A stretch of 64,000 nucleotides of DNA from Asterias amurensis (GCF_032118995.1 NC_092667.1:6741857-6805856), one strand, 5' to 3'; counted from the first letter of the stretch, positions 14,301 through 27,471 are shown. The notes: generated from the letters alone by a model not told the origin. Numbers and translations: made by a program.

Positions 14301-16235
14301 TTTGGTCAAATTATGACGTCACTTTTGCACCAAAAAGTTGTAATTCCCAAGGTTTTGCGAATTTTGCATGACTCCACACAGGAAAGTTGTTCAGGATGCT
14401 CAACTTGGTCGATTTGCACCGTCAAAACGCGATTTCCAGAGTTGACTATTAGAAAAACAAGATGGCCGCTCTTCCCTTTTTCCTGCCCGGGGAATAACCT
14501 TTTTAATTTTCGAGGCACCCCGAAAAGCCGAATTAGCGTGATTACTTCTTGCGGATACCCCACCCGAGTGTGCCGGTGCAAATTTGAAGCACGCCAATGA
14601 TTTACTTTGGCGGTAATCGACGATTTTTGGTCAAGTTATGACGTCACTTTTGCACCAAAAAGTTGTAATTCCCTAGGTTTTGCGAATTTTGCATGACTCC
14701 ACACAGGAAAATTGTTCAGGATGCTCAACTTGGTCGATTTGCACCGTCAAAACGCGATTTCCAGAGTTGACTACTAGAAAAACAAGATGGCCGCTCTTCC
14801 CTTTTACCTGGCCGGGGAATAAACTTTTTAATTTTCGTGGCACCCCGAAAAACCGAATTAGCGTGATTACTTCTTGCGGATACCCCACCCGAGTGTGCCG
14901 GTGCAAATTTGAACCCGTCAATGTTTTACTTTGGCGGTAATCGACGATTTTTGGTCAAATTATGACGTCACTTTTGCACCAAAAAGTTGTAATTCCCAAG
15001 GTTTTGCGAATTTTGCATGACTCCACACAGGAAAGTTGTTCAGGATGCTCAACTTGGTCGATTTGCACCGTCAAAACGCGATTTCAAGAGTTGACTATTA
15101 GAAAAACAAGATGGCCGCTCTTCCCTTTTCCCTGCCCGGGGAATATCCTTTTTAATTTTCGAGACACCCCGAAAAGCCGAATTAGCGTGATTACTTCTTG
15201 CGGATACCCCACCCGAGTGTGCCCGTGCAAATTTGAACCCCGTCAATGTTTTACTTTGGCGGTAATCGACGATTTTTGGTCAAATTATGACGTCACTTTT
15301 GCACCAAAAAGTTGTAATTCCCAAGGTTTTGCGAATTTTGCATGACTCCACACAGGAAAGTTGTTCAGGATGCTCAACTTGGTCGATTTGCACCGTCAAA
15401 ACGCGATTTCCAGAGTTGACTATTAGAAAAACAAGATGGCCGCTCTTCCCTTTTTCCTGCCCGGGGAATAACCTTTTTAATTTTCGAGGCACCCCGAAAA
15501 GCCGAATTAGCGTGATTACTTCTTGCGGATACCCCACCCGAGTGTGCCCGTGCAAATTTGAACCCCGTCAATGTTTTACTTTGGCGGTAATCGACGATTT
15601 TTGGTCAAATTATGACGTCACTTTTGCACCAAAATGTTGTAATTCCCAAGGTTTTGCGATTTTTGCATGACTCCACACAGGAAAGTTGTTCAGGATGCTC
15701 AACTTGGTCGATTTGCACCGTCAAAACGCGATTTCCAGAGTTGACTATTAGAAAAACAAGATGGCCGCTCTTCCCTTTTCCCTGCCCGGGGAATAAACTT
15801 TTTAATTTTCGTGGCACCCCGAAAAACCGAATTAGCGTGATTACTTCTTGCGGATACCCCACCCGAGTGTGCCGGTGCAAATTTGAACCCCGTCAATGTT
15901 TTACTTTGGCGATAATCGACGATTTTTGGTCAAATTATGACGTCACTTTTGCACCAAAAAGTTGTAATTCCCAAGGTTTTGCGAATTTTGCATGACTCCA
16001 CACAGGAAAGTTGTTCAGGATGCTCAACTTGGTCGATTTGCACCGTCAAAACGCGATTTCCAGAGTTGACTATTAGAAAAACAAGATGGCCGCTCTTCCC
16101 TTTTTCCTGCCCGGGGAATAACCTTTTTAATTTTCGAGGCACCCCGAAAAGCCGAATTAGCGTGATTACTTCTTGCGGATACCCCACCCGAGTGTGCCGG
16201 TGCAAATTTGAAGCACGCCAATGATTTACTTTGGC
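10068..16235. repeat. 11-monomer higher-order repeat (3,571 bp), one full and one partial copy
   Basis: 10,068-13,638 is followed at 13,639 by the same order G-H-A-B'-I-E-F. I is a monomer with GGGGAATATCC and CGAGACACC, at 11,365 and 14,936 (offset 3,571). Correspondence ends around 16,200, where the second copy carries an A-type end (GAAGCACGCC) instead of the E' type. Confidence 0.88.
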
Positions 16236-17209
16236 GGTAATCGACGATTTTTGGTCAAGTTATGACGTCACTTTTGCACCAAAAAGTTGTAATTCCCTAG
16301 GTTTTGCGAATTTTGCATGACTCCACACAGGAAAATTGTTCAGGATGCTCAACTTGGTCGATTTGCACCGTCAAAACGCGATTTCCAGAGTTGACTACTA
16401 GAAAAACAAGATGGCCGCTCTTCCCTTTTACCTGGCCGGGGAATAAACTTTTTAATTTTCGTGGCACCCCGAAAAACCGAATTAGCGTGATTACTTCTTG
16501 CGGATACCCCACCCGAGTGTGCCGGTGCAAATTTGAACCCGTCAATGTTTTACTTTGGCGATAATCGACGATTTTTGGTCAAATTATGACGTCACTTTTG
16601 CACCAAAAAGTTGTAATTCCCAAGGTTTTGCGAATTTTGCATGACTCCACACAGGAAAGTTGTTCAGGATGCTCAACTTGGTCGATTTGCACCGTCAAAA
16701 CGCGATTTCCAGAGTTGACTATTAGAAAAACAAGATGGCCGCTCTTCCCTTTTTCCTGCCCGGGGAATAACCTTTTTAATTTTCGAGGCACCCCGAAAAG
16801 CCGAATTAGCGTGATTACTTCTTGCGGATACCCCACCCGAGTGTGCCCGTGCAAATTTGAACCCCGTCAATGTTTTACTTTGGCGATAATCGACGATTTT
16901 TGGTCAAATTATGACGTCACTTTTGCACCAAAAAGTTGTAATTCCCAAGGTTTTGCGAATTTTGCATGACTCCACACAGGAAAGTTGTTCAGGATGCTCA
17001 ACTTGGTCGATTTGCACCGTCAAAACGCGATTTCCAGAGTTGACTATTAGAAAAACAAGATGGCCGCTCTTCCCTTTTTCCTGCCCGGGGAATAACCTTT
17101 TTAATTTTCGAGGCACCCCGAAAAGCCGAATTAGCGTGATTACTTCTTGCGGATACCCCACCCGAGTGTGCCGGTGCAAATTTGAACCCCGTCAATGTTT
17201 TACTTTGGC

Positions 17210-20200
17210 GGTAATCGACGATTTTTGGTCAAATTATGACGTCACTTTTGCACCAAAATGTTGTAATTCCCAAGGTTTTGTGAATTTTGCATGACTCCAC
17301 ACAGGAAAGTTGTTCAGGATGCTCAACTTGGTCGATTTGCACCGTCAAAACGCGATTTCCAGAGTTGACTATTAGAAAAACAAGATGGCCGCTCTTCCCT
17401 TTTCCCTGCCCGGGGAATAAACTTTTTAATTTTCGTGGCACCCCGAAAAACCGAATTAGCGTGATTACTTCTTGCGGATACCCAACCCGAGTGTGCCGGT
17501 GCAAATTTGAACCCCGTCAATGTTTTACTTTGGCGATAATCGACGATTTTTGGTCAAATTATGACGTCACTTTTGCACCAAAAAGTTGTAATTCCCAAGG
17601 TTTTGCGAATTTTGCATGACTCCACACAGGAAAGTTGTTCAGGATGCTAAACTTGGTCGATTTGCACCGTCAAAACGCGATTTCCAGAGTTGACTATTAG
17701 AAAAACAAGATGGCCGCTCTTCCCTTTTTCCTGCCCGGGGAATAACCTTTTTAATTTTCGAGGCACCCCGAAAAGCCGAATTAGCGTGATTACTTCTTGC
17801 GGATACCCCACCCGAGTGTGCCCGTGCAAATTTGAACCCCGTCAATGTTTTCTTTGGCGGTAGTCGACGATTTTTGGTCAAATTATGACGTCACTTTTGC
17901 ACCAAAATGTTGTAATTCCCAAGGTTTTGCGATTTTTGCATGACTCCACACAGGAAAGTTGTTCAGGATGCTCAACTTGGTCGATTTGCACCGTCAAAAC
18001 GCGATTTCCAGAGTTGACTATTAGAAAAACAAGATGGCCGCACTTCCCTTTTTCCTGCCCGGGGAATAACCTTTTTAATTTTCGAGGCACCCCGAAAAGC
18101 CGAATTAGCGTGATTACTTCTTGCGGATACCCCACCCGAGTGTGCCGGTGCAAATTTGAAGCACGCCAATGATTTACTTTGGCGGTAATCGACGATTTTT
18201 GGTCAAGTTATGACGTCACTTTTGCACCAAAAAGTTGTAATTCCCTAGGTTTTGCGATTTTTGCATGACTCCACACAGGAAAGTTGTTCAGGATGCTCAA
18301 CTTGATCGATTTGCACCGTCAAAACGCGGTTTCCAGAGTTGACTACTAGAAAAACAAGATGGCCGCTCTTCCCTCTTACCTGGCCGGGGAATAAACTTTT
18401 TAATTTTCGTGGCACCCCGAAAAACCGAATTAGCGTGATTACTTCTTGCGGATACCCCACCCGAGTGTGCCCGTGCAAATTTGAACCACGTCAATGTTTT
18501 ACTTTGGCGGTAATCGACGATTTGTGGTCAAATTATGACGTCACTTTTGCACCAAAAAGTTGTATTTCCCTAGGTTTTGCAAATTTTGCATGACTCCACA
18601 CAGGAAAGTTGTTCAGGATGCTCAACTTGGTCGATTTGCACCGTCAAAACGCGATTTCCAGAGTTGACTATTAGAAAAACAAGATGGCCGCTTTTCCCTT
18701 TTCCCTGCCCGGGGAATAACCTTTTTAATTTTCGTGGCACCCCGAAAAACCGAATTAGCGTGATTACTTCTTGCGGATACCCCACCCGAGTGTGCCGGTG
18801 CAAATTTCAACCCCCTCAATGTTTTACTTTGGCGGTAATCGACGATTTTTGGTCAAATTATGACGTCACTTTTGCACAAAAAAGTTGTAATTCCCAAGGT
18901 TTTGCGAATTGTGCATGACTCCACACAGGAAAGTTGTTCAGGATGCTCAACTTGGTCGATTTGCACCGTCAAAACGCGATTTCCAGAGTTGACTATTAGA
19001 AAAACAAGATGGCCGCTCTTCCCTTTTTCCTGCCCGGGGAATAACCTTTTTAATTTTCGAGGCACCCCGAAAAGCCGAATTAGCGTGATTACTTCTTGCG
19101 GATACCCCACCCGAGTGTGCCGGTGCAAATTTGAACCCCGTCAATGTTTTACTTTGGCGGTAATCGACGATTTTTGGTCAAATTATGACGTCACTTTTGC
19201 ACCAAAATGTTGTAATTCCCAAGGTTTTGCGAATTTTGCATGACTCCACACAGGAAAGTTGTTCAGGATGCTCAACTTGGTCGATTTGCACCGTCAAAAC
19301 GCGATTTCCAGAGTTGACTATTAGAAAAACAAGATGGCCGCTCTTCCCTTTTCCCTGCCCGGGGAATAAACTTTTTAATTTTCGTGGCACCCCGAAAAAC
19401 CGAATTAGCGTGATTACTTCTTGCGGATACCCAACCCGAGTGTGCCGGTGCAAATTTGAACCCCGTCAATGTTTTACTTTGGCGATAATCGACGATTTTT
19501 GGTCAAATTATGACGTCACTTTTGCACCAAAAAGTTGTAATTCCCAAGGTTTTGCGAATTTTGCATGACTCCACACAGGAAAGTTGTTCAGGATGCTAAA
19601 CTTGGTCGATTTGCACCGTCAAAACGCGATTTCCAGAGTTGACTATTAGAAAAACAAGATGGCCGCTCTTCCCTTTTTCCTGCCCGGGGAATAACCTTTT
19701 TAATTTTCGAGGCACCCCGAAAAGCCGAATTAGCGTGATTACTTCTTGCGGATACCCCACCCGAGTGTGCCCGTGCAAATTTGAACCCCGTCAATGTTTT
19801 CTTTGGCGGTAGTCGACGATTTTTGGTCAAATTATGACGTCACTTTTGCACCAAAATGTTGTAATTCCCAAGGTTTTGCGATTTTTGCATGACTCCACAC
19901 AGGAAAGTTGTTCAGGATGCTCAACTTGGTCGATTTGCACCGTCAAAACGCGATTTCCAGAGTTGACTATTAGAAAAACAAGATGGCCGCACTTCCCTTT
20001 TTCCTGCCCGGGGAATAACCTTTTTAATTTTCGAGGCACCCCGAAAAGCCGAATTAGCGTGATTACTTCTTGCGGATACCCCACCCGAGTGTGCCGGTGC
20101 AAATTTGAAGCACGCCAATGATTTACTTTGGCGGTAATCGACGATTTTTGGTCAAGTTATGACGTCACTTTTGCACCAAAAAGTTGTAATTCCCTAGGTT

Positions 20201-20660
20201 TTGCGATTTTTGCATGACTCCACACAGGAAAGTTGTTCAGGATGCTCAACTTGATCGATTTGCACCGTCAAAACGCGGTTTCCAGAGTTGACTACTAGAA
20301 AAACAAGATGGCCGCTCTTCCCTCTTACCTGGCCGGGGAATAAACTTTTTAATTTTCGTGGCACCCCGAAAAACCGAATTAGCGTGATTACTTCTTGCGG
20401 ATACCCCACCCGAGTGTGCCCGTGCAAATTTGAACCACGTCAATGTTTTACTTTGGCGGTAATCGACGATTTGTGGTCAAATTATGACGTCACTTTTGCA
20501 CCAAAAAGTTGTATTTCCCTAGGTTTTGCAAATTTTGCATGACTCCACACAGGAAAGTTGTTCAGGATGCTCAACTTGGTCGATTTGCACCGTCAAAACG
20601 CGATTTCCAGAGTTGACTATTAGAAAAACAAGATGGCCGCTCTTCCCTTTTCCCTGCCCG
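17210..20660. repeat. 6-monomer higher-order repeat (1,949 bp), one full and one partial copy
   Basis: Private variants recur 1,949 bp apart: GGATGCTAAACTTGG at about 17,643 and 19,592, GCGGTAGTCGACG at about 17,857 and 19,806, and CGATTTGTGGTC at about 18,518 and 20,467. The two copies separate after about 20,660, where the second has a poly-T change (CCTTTTTTTATTTTCG). Confidence 0.88.
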
Positions 20661-21758
20661 GGGAATAACCTTTTTTTATTTTCGAGGCACCCCGAAAAGC
20701 CGAATTAGCGTGATTACTTCTTGCGGATACCCCACCCGAGTGTGCCCGTGCAAGTTTGAACCCCGTCAATGTTTTACTTTGGCGGTAATCGACGATTTTT
20801 GGTCAAATTATGACGTCACTTTTGCACCAAAAAGTTGTATTTCCCAAGGTTTTGCAAATTTTGCATGACTCCACACAGGAAAGTTGTTCAGGATGCTCAA
20901 CTTGATCGATTTGCACCGTCAAAACGCGGTTTCCTGAGTTGACTATAAGAAAAACAAGATGGCCGCTCTTCCCTTTTCCCTGCCCGGGGAATAACCTTTT
21001 TAATTTTCGAGGCACCCCGAAATCCGAATTAGCGTGATTACTTCTTGCGGATACCCCACCCGAGTGTGCCTGTGCAAATTTGAACCCCCTCAATGTTTTA
21101 CTTTGGCGGTAATCGACGATTTTTGGTCAAATTATGACGTCACTTTTGCACCAAAAAGTTGTAATTCCCAAGGTTTTGCGAATTTTGCATGACTCCACAC
21201 AGGAAAGTTGTTCAGGATGCTCAACTTGGTCGATTTGCACCGTCAAAACGCGATTTCCAGAGTTGACTATTAGAAAAACAAGATGGCCGCTCTTCCCTTT
21301 TTCCTGCCCGGGGAATAACCTTTTTAATTTTCGAGGCACCCCGAAAAGCCGAATTAGCGTGATTACTTCTTGCGGATACCCCACCCGAGTGTGCCCGTGC
21401 AAATTTGAACCCCGTCAATGTTTTTACTTTGGCGGTAATCGACGATTTTTGGTCAAATTATGACGTCACTTTTGCACCAAAATGTTGTAATTCCCAAGGT
21501 TTTGCGAATTTTGCATGACTCCACACAGGAAAGTTGTTCAGGATGCTCAACTTGGTCGATTTGCACCGTCAAAACGCGATTTCCAGAGTTGACTATTAGA
21601 AAAACAAGATGGCCGCTCTTCCCTTTTCCCTGCCCGGGGAATAAACTTTTTAATTTTCGTGGCACCCCGAAAAACCGAATTAGCGTGATTACTTCTTGCG
21701 GATACCCCACCCGAGTGTGCCGGTGCAAATTTGAACCCCGTCAATGTTTTACTTTGGC

Positions 21759-24700
21759 GGTAATCGACGATTTTTGGTCAAATTATGACGTCACTTTTGC
21801 ACCAAAAAGTTGTAATTCCCAAGGTTTTGCGAATTGTGCATGACTCCACACAGGAAAGTTGTTCAGGATGCTCAACATGGTCGATTTGCACCGTCAAAAC
21901 GCGATTTCCAGAGTTGACTATAATTAGAAAAACAAGATGGCCGCTCTTCCCTTTTCCCTGCCACGGAAAAAAAAATTTTAATGTTCGAGCTCCCGAAAAG
22001 CCGAATTAGCGTGATTACTTCTTGCGGATATCCCACCCGATTGTGCCGGTGCAAATTTGAAACCACGCCAATGTTTTACTCTGGCGGTAATCGACGATTT
22101 TTGGTCAAATTATGACGTCACTATTGCACAAAAAAGTTGTAATTCCCAAGGTTTTGCGAATTTTGCATGTCTCCACACAGGAAAGTTGTTCAGGATGCTC
22201 AACTTGGTCGTTTTGCACCGTCAAAACGCGATTTCCAGAGTTGACTATTAGAAAAACAAGATGGCCGCTCTTCCCTTTTACCTGGCCGGGGAATAAACTT
22301 TTTAATTTTCGTGGCACCCCGAAAAACCGAATTAGCGTGATTACTTCTTGCGGATACCCCACCCGAGTGTGTCGGTGCAAATTTGAACCCCATCAATGTT
22401 TTACTTTGGCGGTAATCGAAGATTTTTGGTCAAATTATAACGTCACTTTTGCACAAAAAAGTTGTTATTCCCTAGGTTTTGCGAATTGTGCATGACTCCA
22501 CACAGGAAAGTTGTTCAGGATGCTCAACTTGGTCGATTTGCACCGTCAAAACGCGATTTCCAGAGTTGACTATTAAAAAAAACAAGATGGCCGCTCTTCC
22601 CTTTTCCCTGCCCACGAATAAACTTTTTAATTTTCGAGCTCCCGAAAAGCCGAATTAGCGTGATTACTTCTTGCGGATACCCCACCCGAGTTTGCCGGTG
22701 CAAATTTGAACCCAATCAATGTTTTACTTTGGCGGTAACCGAAGATTTTTGGTCAAATTATGACGTCACTTTTGCACCAAAAAGATGTAATTCCCTAGGT
22801 TTTACGAATTTTGCATGACTCCACACAGGAAAGTTGTTCAGGATGCTCAACTTGATCGATTTGCACCGTCAAAACGCGATTTCCAGAGTTGACTAATAGA
22901 AAAACAAGATGGCCGCTCTTCCCTTTTCCCTGCCAGGGGAATCAACTGTTTAATTTTCGAGCTCCCGAAAAGCCGAATTAGCGTGATTACTTCTTGCGGA
23001 TACCCCACCCGAGTGTGCCGGTGCAAATTTGAACCACGCCAATATTTTACTTTGGCGGTTATCGACGATTTTTGGTCAAATTATGACGTCACTTTTGCAC
23101 CAAAAAGTTGTAATTCCCAAGGTTTTGCGAATTTTGCATGACTCCACACAGGAAAGTTGTTCAGGATGCTCAACTTGGTCGATTTGCACCGTCAAAACGC
23201 GATTTCCAGAGTTGACTATTAGAAAAACAAGAAGGCCGCTCTTCCCTCTTCCCTGCCCGGGGAATAACCTTTTTTAATTTTCGTGCACCCCGAAAAGCCG
23301 AATAAGCGTGGTTATTTCTTGCGGATACCCCACCCAAGTGTGCCGGTGCAAATTTAAACCACGCCAATGTTTTACTTTGGCGGTAATCGACGATTTTTGG
23401 TCAAATTATGACGTCACTTTTGCACCAAAAAGTTGTAATTCCCAAGGTTTTGCGAATTTTGCATGTCTCCACACAGGAAAGTTGTTCAGGATGCTCAACT
23501 TGGTCGATTTGCACCGTCTAAACGCGATTTCCAGAGTTGACTATTAGAAAAACAAGATGGCCGCTCTTCCCTTTTCCCTGCCCGGGGAATAAACTTTTTA
23601 ATTTTCGAGCTCCCGAAAAGCTCAATTAGCGTGATTACTCTTGCGGATACCCCACCCGAGTGTGCCGGTGCAAATTTGAAGCACGCCAATGTTTTACTTT
23701 GGCGGTAATCGACGATTTTTGGTCAAGTTATGACGTCACTTTTGCACCAAAAAGTTGTAATTCCAAAGGTTTTGCGAATTTTGCATGACTCCACACAGGA
23801 AAGTTGTTCAGGATGCTCAACTTGGTCGATTTGCACCGTCAAAACGCGATTTCCAGAGTTGACTATTAGAAAAACAAGATGGCCGCTCTTCCCTTTTCCC
23901 TGCCCGGGGAATAACCTTTTTAATTTTTGAGGCACCCCGAAAAACCGAATTAGCGTGATTACTTCTTGCGGATACCCCACCCGAGTGTGCAGGTGCAAAT
24001 TTGAAACACGCCAATGTTTTACTTTGGCGGTAATCGACGATTTTTGGTCAAATTATGACGTCACTTTTGCACCAAAAAAGTGTAATTCCCAAGGTTTTGC
24101 AAACTTTGCATGTCTCCACACAGGAAAGTTGTTCAGGATGCTCTCTTTGGTCGATTTGCACCGTCAAAACGCGATTTCCAGAGTTGACTATTAGAAAAAC
24201 AAGATGGCCGCTCTTCCCTTTTACCTGGCCGGGGAATAAACCTTTTAATTTTCGAGCTCCCGAAAAGCCGAATTAGCGTGATTACTCTTGCGGATACCCC
24301 ACCCGAGTTTGCCGGTGCAAATTCGAACCCAGTCAATGTTTTACTTTGGCGGTAATCGACGATTTTTGGTCAAATTATGACGTCACTTTTGCACCAAAAA
24401 GTTGTAATTCCCTAGGTTTTGCGAATTTTGCATGACTCCACACAGGAAAGTTGTTCAGGATGCTCAACTTGATCGATTTGCAGTGTCAAAACGCGATTTC
24501 CAGAGTTGACTATTAGAAAAACAAGATGGCCGCTCTTCCCTTTTCCCTGCCCGGGGAATAACCTTTTTAATTTTTGAGGCACCCCGAAAAGCCGAATTAG
24601 CGTGATTACTTCTTGCGGATACCCCACCCGAGTGTGCCGGTGCAAATTTGAAGCACGCCAATGTTTTACTTTGGCGGTAATCGACGATTTTTGGTCAAGT

Positions 24701-25872
24701 TATGACGTAACTTTTGCACAAAAAAGTTGTAATTCCCAAGGTTTTGCGAATTTTGTATGACTCCACACAGGAAAGTTGTTCAGGATGCTCAACTTGGTCG
24801 ATTTGCACCGTCAAAACGCGATTTCCAGAGTTGACTATTAAAAAAAACAAGATGGCCGCTCTTCCCTTTTCCCTGCCCAGGAATAAACTTTTTAATTTTC
24901 GAGCTCCCGAAAAGCCGAATTAGCGTGATTACTTCTTGCGGATACCCCACCCGAGTTTGCCGGTGCAAATTTGAACCCAATCAATGTTTTACTTTGGCGG
25001 TAACCGAAGATTTTTGGTCAAATTATGACGTCACTTTTGCACCAAAAAGATGTAATTCCCTAGGTTTTACGAATTTTGCATGACTCCACACAGGAAAGTT
25101 GTTCAGGATGCTCAACTTGATCGATTTGCACCGTCAAAACGCGATTTCCAGAGTTGACTAATAGAAAAACAAGATGGCCGCTCTTCCCTTTTCCCTGCCA
25201 GGGGAATCAACTGTTTAATTTTCGAGCTCCCGAAAAGCCGAATTAGCGTGATTACTTCTTGCGGATACCCCACCCGAGTGTGCCTGTGCAAATTTGAACC
25301 CCGTCAATGTTTTACTTTGGCGGTAATCGACGATTTTTGGTCAAATTATGACGTCACTTTTGCACCAAAAAATTGTAATTCCCAAGGTTTTGCGAACTTT
25401 GCATGTCTCCACACAGGAAAGTTGTTCAGGATGCTCTCTTTGGTCGATTTGCACCGTCAAAACGCGATTTCCAGAGTTGACTATTAGAAAAACAAGATGG
25501 CCGCTCTTCCCTTTTACCTGGCCGGGGAATAAACTTTTTAATTTTCGAGCTCCCGAAAAGCCGAATTAGCGTGATTACTTCTTGCGGATACCCCACCCGA
25601 GTTTGCCGGTGCAAATTTGAACCCAATCAATGTTTTACTTTGGCGGTAATCGACGATTTTTTTCAAATTATGACGTCACTTTTGCACCAAAAAGTTGTAA
25701 TTCCCTAGGTTTTGCGAATTTTGCATGACTCCACACAGGAAAGTTGTTCAGGGTGCTCAACTTGATCGGTTTGCAGTGTCAAAACGCGATTTCCAGAGTT
25801 GACAATTAGAAAAACAAGATGGCCGCTCTTCCCTTTTCCCTGCCCGGGGAATAAACTTTTTAATTTTCGAGC
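21759..25872. repeat. Decayed right edge of the satellite array
   Basis: From about 21,760 monomers carry many private substitutions and indels. GGCACC is lost to give TTCGAGCTCCCG, CCACGGAAAAAAAA occurs at about 21,960, GGTAACCGAAG at 22,734 and 24,999, and GGCAGT-to-GTAAAA-type drift is scattered through. A 7-monomer offset of 2,265 bp still links about 22,500-22,990 with 24,760-25,250. The final monomer is cut at about 25,872. Divergent edges around a homogeneous core are expected when unequal exchange homogenises the interior. Confidence 0.9.
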
Positions 25873-26020
25873 TCTCTCTAGTTGGTAAGACACTGCCTTA
25901 GAATTGCAAGGGTCGTGGTTTCGAATCCCACCCGAGTAACATGCCTGTGATATTTTTTTCACAGGACTCGGGAAAGTACTGAGTATACAGTGCTAACACA
26001 CATCGGTGTATGGGTAAAAA
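25873..26020 (+). mobile_element. tRNA-derived SINE, ending the satellite
   Basis: A tRNA-like head has an A-box-like TAGTTGGTAAGA (about 25,879) and a B-box-like GGTTTCGAATCCC (about 25,917), followed by a CTGTGA/TCACAG hairpin and a tail with CAGTGCTAACACACATCGG. A second copy lies reversed at about 52,060-52,215 and inverted tail pieces lie at 52,297-52,425, so this is a dispersed family and not a tRNA gene. The satellite sequence stops exactly where the tRNA-like head begins. Confidence 0.8.
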
Positions 26021-26215
26021 AAAGACTATACTTTCATGTTGGCAACCTTACATGTTGTTTGTCATCCGTGCTTTTCCCGGTGTTTATATAGCAGTTGTTG
26101 CTTGGCACCCTGAAGTGCCTTCTATTTTCTTGCTACTCGATAGACGAAATTTGTCTTAGCACATGATGTTTTTGGATAATTTTGACCATAGCTGCACTCT
26201 CTTGTTGATCACATT

Positions 26216-26935
26216 TGACAACCAGGCGTGGCACCCTAGACGCATTAGAGAGGCCATCGAGATCCACAAGCATGACACCGTACCCCAAGACATCGGCTTC
26301 CACATCAGCGACATCTGGCTCCCCCTTCTCCCGACCAATGGACATTCTATATCCACGGTCACCCCCTAGGCCCCAACATTAGACTGCTTTGGGTCATCTA
26401 TACCCTCAGTCACCTAGGCCCCACACCCTCACTATCCCCTGTGCTTGTTCCTACTGACACGGTTCAGTGAGCACACCCCCCCCCCCACACACAACACCAC
26501 AGGTTTCACCACGCATCATCGAGTTCACTTCCCGCCTACATTTCCCGCCTTCGTGCATCACCGCTGATCCACCCCCCTAGTACTTAAGCAGCATGCAGCA
26601 TCAGAGTCCAGCATTCTCCAGAAGACGATCAGAGCATATTGATCGAAACGTCGAGTTAACCCAACGGTTCTTTTCAGAACCACCCCAACTCATTTAGAGA
26701 TTGTTATTACATGGTGTTACCGCAAACTCTTCTATAAACCTTTTTATCACAACTCTATGCAGCCAATCCACCTGCAGCATCAGAGTCCAGCTTTCTCCAG
26801 CGATCAGAGCATACTGATCGAAACGTCGAGTTGAAACCAACGGTTCTTTTCGGAACCACCCCAACTCAATAAAGATAGTCATTACATGGTGTTACCGCAT
26901 ACCTTTCTATATCGTATTTCCACCATGCAAAGTTT
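26216..26935 (+). mobile_element. 5'-truncated Penelope-like element with two tandem pLTR copies
   Basis: 26,218-26,369 encodes the C-terminal end of the same protein as the Penelope element at 56 kb (AWHPRRIREAIEIHKHDT and the following GFHISDIWLP), ending at a stop at 26,367. Two tandem pLTR-like copies follow, at about 26,575-26,735 and 26,765-26,935. Both contain the CAGCATCAGAGTCCAGC block, a GATCAG/CTGATC stem followed by GAAACGTC, and a TACATGGTGTTACCGC end. Only the far 3' part of the element is present. Confidence 0.8.
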
Positions 26936-27189
26936 CAAATCCTACAAAACTGATTCTATTAAGCTCCGGATTTACGCATGCTTCATCGCACATGAAAAGC
27001 GCTTTATATAAAGAACCTCTAAGCATTTTAGTGTGCGGGTCTTTTGTATTTTGTTTCTTTGTATTTCTAACTTAACTTATTTTGTAACTTAGTTTTTATA
27101 TTGATTGTGTATACTTGTAATTTGGCCGGTGGATGTCAAGTTTCTATGTTTTTTAACGTGGACAATAAAATAATTCTCTAATTATCTTC
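26936..27189. other. Unassigned AT-rich spacer
   Basis: Nothing recognisable. An AATAAAATAATT stretch near 27,165 precedes the MITE fragment. No open frame worth reporting. Confidence 0.5.
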
Positions 27190-27297
27190 TCAATATGAGC
27201 TCAAATTTTCACAGGTTTGTTATTTTATGTAAATGTTGAGATACACCAAGTGAGGAGACTGGTCTTTGACAATTACCTATAATAGTGTCAGTTGTCT
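27190..27297 (+). mobile_element. MITE-1 fragment (3' end)
   Basis: Matches the right half of the element complete at 53,758-54,780: GAGCTCAAATTTTCACAGG, then TTGAGATACACCAAG, then an AATAGTGTC terminal inverted repeat and TTAA. The left half is missing. Confidence 0.75.
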
Positions 27298-27301
27298 TTA
27301 A

Positions 27302-27471
27302 ACCGTGTTTGTATTCTGTTGAAGTTTGGCTGATATGACATTTCCCGATTTACTAATTTTGGCGGCCATCTTGGATCTCTAGTTTAAAACCCCGATAAAC
27401 AAGAGATCCAAGAATTAGTAAATCGGGAAATGTCATATATCAGCCAAACTTCAACAGAATACAAACACGGT
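27302..27471. mobile_element. TTAA-flanked foldback element (170 bp)
   Basis: Near-perfect inverted repeat between TTAA at 27,298-27,301 and TTAA at 27,472-27,475. The arms are about 75 bp, start ACCGTGTTTGTATTCTG, and surround a tiny loop. The left arm has 12 extra bases (TTGGCGGCCATC) that the right arm lacks. It sits at the TTAA that ends the MITE-1 fragment. Confidence 0.85.

Larger units (their letters stand above)
1..25872. repeat. 325-bp satellite array, about 80 tandem monomers
   Basis: Head-to-tail monomers, mostly 325 bp (some 324), follow one another without interruption from the left window edge. Taking each monomer to begin at GGTAATCGACG, starts fall at 1, 326, 651, 976 and so on. 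Core monomers differ by only a few percent and share diagnostic variants that recur at multiples of the monomer length, which is higher-order repeat structure. Every monomer contains a TGACGTCA palindrome near its start (nearly invariant) and a CAAGATGGCCGC block near its middle. Because 325 is not a multiple of 3, the open frames seen on both strands shift from monomer to monomer and are not proteins. The array continues beyond position 1. Its size and homogeneity are typical of centromeric or pericentromeric satellite DNA, but the sequence alone does not prove that location. Confidence 0.98.

Noticed and set aside
1..25872. CRISPR-like array or bacterial repeat
   Set aside because: There is no short repeat with unique spacers; the whole 325-bp unit is repeated, and the flanks are eukaryotic.
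25873..25938. A tRNA gene
   Set aside because: The A and B boxes are recognisable, but the cloverleaf is poor and the same sequence with the same non-tRNA tail occurs at 52 kb, so it is a SINE head.
20..25962. Many open frames of 60-127 codons on both strands across the satellite
   Set aside because: They repeat with the 325-bp period, overlap on both strands, change frame at each monomer and depend on single variants. They reflect a homogeneous repeat, not coding selection.
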